Shown here one piece after another: positions 35,797 through 37,659 of a stretch of 37,659 bases of DNA. The stretch's first letter is position 1. Each line of letters starts with the position of its first letter. Source of the DNA: Trueperaceae bacterium (lineage in GTDB: Bacteria; Deinococcota; Deinococci; Deinococcales; Trueperaceae); NCBI GenBank assembly GCA_031581195.1, contig JAVLCF010000006.1:1-37659 (forward strand), given 5' to 3'. The notes under the pieces were generated by a model. The model was not told where the DNA came from, ran no database searches, and worked only from the letters and a program-made list of their open reading frames with translations. A program made the position numbers and the translations under genes.

Positions 35797-37659
35797 GTGG
35801 ACGCCGACCTGCTCGCGACGTTGTCGTTCCCGCGGGTGCGTGCCGCGCTGGCGGACCGCGCCGCCACCCGCTTCGGGAGGGAGGCCGCCGAGGCGCTCGC
35901 GCCGTGCGACGACCCCGCGGTCGCCGCGGCGCGGCTGGATCGCGTCGCGGAGATCCAGGCGCTCGGGGAGCTGCCGTTGGGCGGGATCGAGGACGTCCGC
36001 GAGGCGGTGGACGCCGCCCGGGACGGGCGGATGCTGGAGGGGGACGTGATCGTGCAGGTGGCGTACACCCTCGACGCGGTGGAGCACCTGCGGCGGGCGG
36101 CGGCGCAGCGGGAGCAGCCGCAGCTCGGGGCGGTGGCGGCCGGCATGGGAATGTTCGACGGGTGGTTGCGGACGGTGCGCGAGCAGGTGGACGGCGAGGG
36201 GCGCGTGCGGGACGACGCCACCCCGAAACTGCGCGACGTGCGGCGGCGCTTGCGGCCGCTTCGCGGCCGCATCCGCAGTGCGCTGGAGGCGCTGCTGGAG
36301 CGGCACGCGAGCGCGGTGCAGGATCCGATCGTGACGTTGCGGCGGGACCGCTACGTCATCCCGATCCGCGCCGAGGCGCAGGGGCAGGTGCCGGGCATCG
36401 CGGTCGACGCCAGCGATTCGGGGAAGACGGTGTTCGTCGAGCCGCAGTCGGTGGTGGCGATGAACAACGAGTTGGCGTTGTTGATGGTCGAGGAGCGCGA
36501 CGAGGTCCGAAGGATCCTGTTCGAGCTCGGTCGGGCGTTGGCGGCGCATCCGGACCTCGACGCGACGTTCGAGGCGGTCGCGACGCTCGACGTGGCGTCG
36601 GCGACGGCGCGGTTGGCGGAGGATTGGGGGCTCGTGCGGGCGGAGGCCGGCGAGGACGGGCGGCTGGAGCTGCCCGCCGCCCGCCACCCGTTGGTGGAGG
36701 GGTGCGTCGCGAACGACGTCGCGCTGGACGAGGCGCGGCGCCTGATGGTGATCACGGGCCCGAACGCGGGCGGGAAGACGGTGCTGCTCAAGACGCTGGG
36801 GGTGGCGGTCGCGATGGCGCAGGCGGGCCTCCCGGTGGCGGCGGGGGTCGAGGGGCGCCCGCCGCGGCTGCCGTGGTTCGCGCGGGTGCGGGCGGACATC
36901 GGCGACGAACAGTCGATCGAGGCGTCGTTGTCGACGTACGCGGGGCACCTGACGCGGCTCGGCGTGATCCTGGCGGAGGCGGACGCGGAGACGTTGGTGT
37001 TGATCGACGAGTTGGGGTCGGGCACCGATCCCGACGAGGGGGCGTCGCTGTCGCAGGCGATCCTGGAGCGGGTGGTGGCGTCGGGCGCGAAGGGGTTGGT
37101 GACGACGCACCTGGCGCCGCTCAAGGTGTTCGCGTCGGACGCGGCGGGGCTCCGCAACGCCGCGATGCGGTTCGACGTCGACGCGCTCGCGCCGACCTTC
37201 GAGCTGGTGGTCGGGCAGCCGGGCCGCAGTTACGCGCTGGCGATCGCGGAGCGTTTGGGCCTCCCCGACGCGGTGTTGGCGCGCGCGGCGGCGTTGTTGG
37301 GGCCGGAGGGGGGGCGCCTCGAGCGGCTGCTGGAGGCGCTGGAGGACCAGCGCGAATCGCTCGCGGCATCCCGCGCGGAGGCGGAGCGCGACGCGGCGGC
37401 GGCGCGGGAGCGCGCGGGCGAGCTGGAGGCGGAGATCGCGCGGTTGCGGGCGCGCGAGGACGAGCTGTTGGCGGAGGCGGCGGCGAAGGCGGAGGCGCAA
37501 CTGCAGGCGACGCTGCAACGCGCGACGCGGCTCGGGAAGACCGCGGCGACCGACGCGGGGGGTGGGCGGTCGCAGGCGCTCGAGGAGATCCGGGCGTTGC
37601 GGCGCGAAGCGCGCCGCGACGCGCCGCGGCTCGCGCTCTTCGACCGGGGTGGGCGGCGG
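35797..37659 (+). CDS. mutS2: MutS2 endonuclease/ATPase (C-terminus beyond the window)
   Basis: 621 residues visible from GTG 35797, 4 nt after the pta stop; the frame is open to the window edge. MutS2 proteins bind recombination intermediates or collided ribosomes and cut or split them. Seen: the MutS2 start LLATLSFPRVRAALADRAATRFGREAAE, the clamp/lever region (RDRYVIPIRAEAQGQVPGIAVDASDSGKTVFVEPQSVV near residue 185), Walker A GPNAGGKT (321-328), Walker B TLVLIDELGSGTDPDEGASL near 400, the switch TTHLAPLK, and a Glu/Ala/Arg-rich coiled coil from about 505. The N-terminal mismatch-recognition domain of MutS is absent, as expected. KOW and Smr nuclease domains should lie beyond 37659 but cannot be seen. 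Confidence 0.94.
   Translation, partial: MDADLLATLSFPRVRAALADRAATRFGREAAEALAPCDDPAVAAARLDRVAEIQALGELPLGGIEDVREAVDAARDGRMLEGDVIVQVAYTLDAVEHLRRAAAQREQPQLGAVAAGMGMFDGWLRTVREQVDGEGRVRDDATPKLRDVRRRLRPLRGRIRSALEALLERHASAVQDPIVTLRRDRYVIPIRAEAQGQVPGIAVDASDSGKTVFVEPQSVVAMNNELALLMVEERDEVRRILFELGRALAAHPDLDATFEAVATLDVASATARLAEDWGLVRAEAGEDGRLELPAARHPLVEGCVANDVALDEARRLMVITGPNAGGKTVLLKTLGVAVAMAQAGLPVAAGVEGRPPRLPWFARVRADIGDEQSIEASLSTYAGHLTRLGVILAEADAETLVLIDELGSGTDPDEGASLSQAILERVVASGAKGLVTTHLAPLKVFASDAAGLRNAAMRFDVDALAPTFELVVGQPGRSYALAIAERLGLPDAVLARAAALLGPEGGRLERLLEALEDQRESLAASRAEAERDAAAARERAGELEAEIARLRAREDELLAEAAAKAEAQLQATLQRATRLGKTAATDAGGGRSQALEEIRALRREARRDAPRLALFDRGGRR

Overview
The window is very GC-rich (roughly 70% or more), tightly packed chromosomal DNA. 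It most likely comes from Deinococcota, probably a Truepera-like lineage; this is an inference. The support is: at least nine genes with a TANNNT -10 box only 5-7 nt before the start codon (leaderless transcription, as known in Deinococcus), the futalosine menaquinone genes mqnE/mqnA, an archaeal-type short AspRS typical of organisms making Asn-tRNA by transamidation, MutS2, and many GTG starts with 4-nt GTGA overlaps. There are no CRISPRs, insertion sequences, phage genes, rRNAs or tRNAs.

Layout. 1-367: 3' end of a MocA/MobA-type nucleotidyltransferase gene. 368-1105: no protein gene, but three tandem units, each with a near-identical 47-bp promoter block, an RNA of about 42-46 nt and an intrinsic terminator, plus a 14-bp tandem repeat. 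1106-2107 (-): pfkB-family fructokinase, divergent from sucA-sucB-lpd (2180-7737), the 2-oxoglutarate dehydrogenase complex. 7806-12819 (+): mqnE-mqnA-glgX-glycosyltransferase, a translationally coupled chain. 12865-13926 (-): Brp/Blh beta-carotene dioxygenase. 14036-15945 (-): hslV-hslU, divergent from tdk (16018-16638). 16648-18163 (-): a non-discriminating-type aspS preceded by a 37-codon leader ORF and a terminator. 18216-18668 (-): NUDIX hydrolase. 18695-26638 (-): LacI regulator, MalE/MalF/MalG sugar ABC importer, GT4 glycosyltransferase and a GH13 sucrose/glucosylglycerate-phosphorylase-like enzyme. 26761-30013 (-): thiP-thiQ-like transporter and thiN. 30067-30975 (+): AEC transporter. 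30993-32199 (-): thiB under a TPP riboswitch. 32259-33527 (-): MFS transporter, divergent from pta (33615-35792), followed at once by mutS2, which runs off the window.

How the genes work together. Sugar import (MalEFG, ATPase not in the window), phosphorolysis and fructokinase, glycogen debranching (GlgX), the OGDH complex and Pta cover central carbon metabolism. ThiBPQ-ThiN scavenges thiamine and makes TPP, the cofactor of SucA. MqnE/MqnA feed menaquinone synthesis.

Most interesting signals: (1) the aspS leader, whose leaderless 37-codon ORF carries Asn-Asp and Asp-Asn pairs and is followed by complementary segments and a terminator just before the aspS ribosome-binding site, the layout of a ribosome-mediated attenuator; (2) the triplicated promoter/mini-RNA/terminator array; (3) a MalF permease with a DUF11-like Ig-type insert in its outer loop; (4) a TPP riboswitch whose whole switching mechanism can be read from the sequence.
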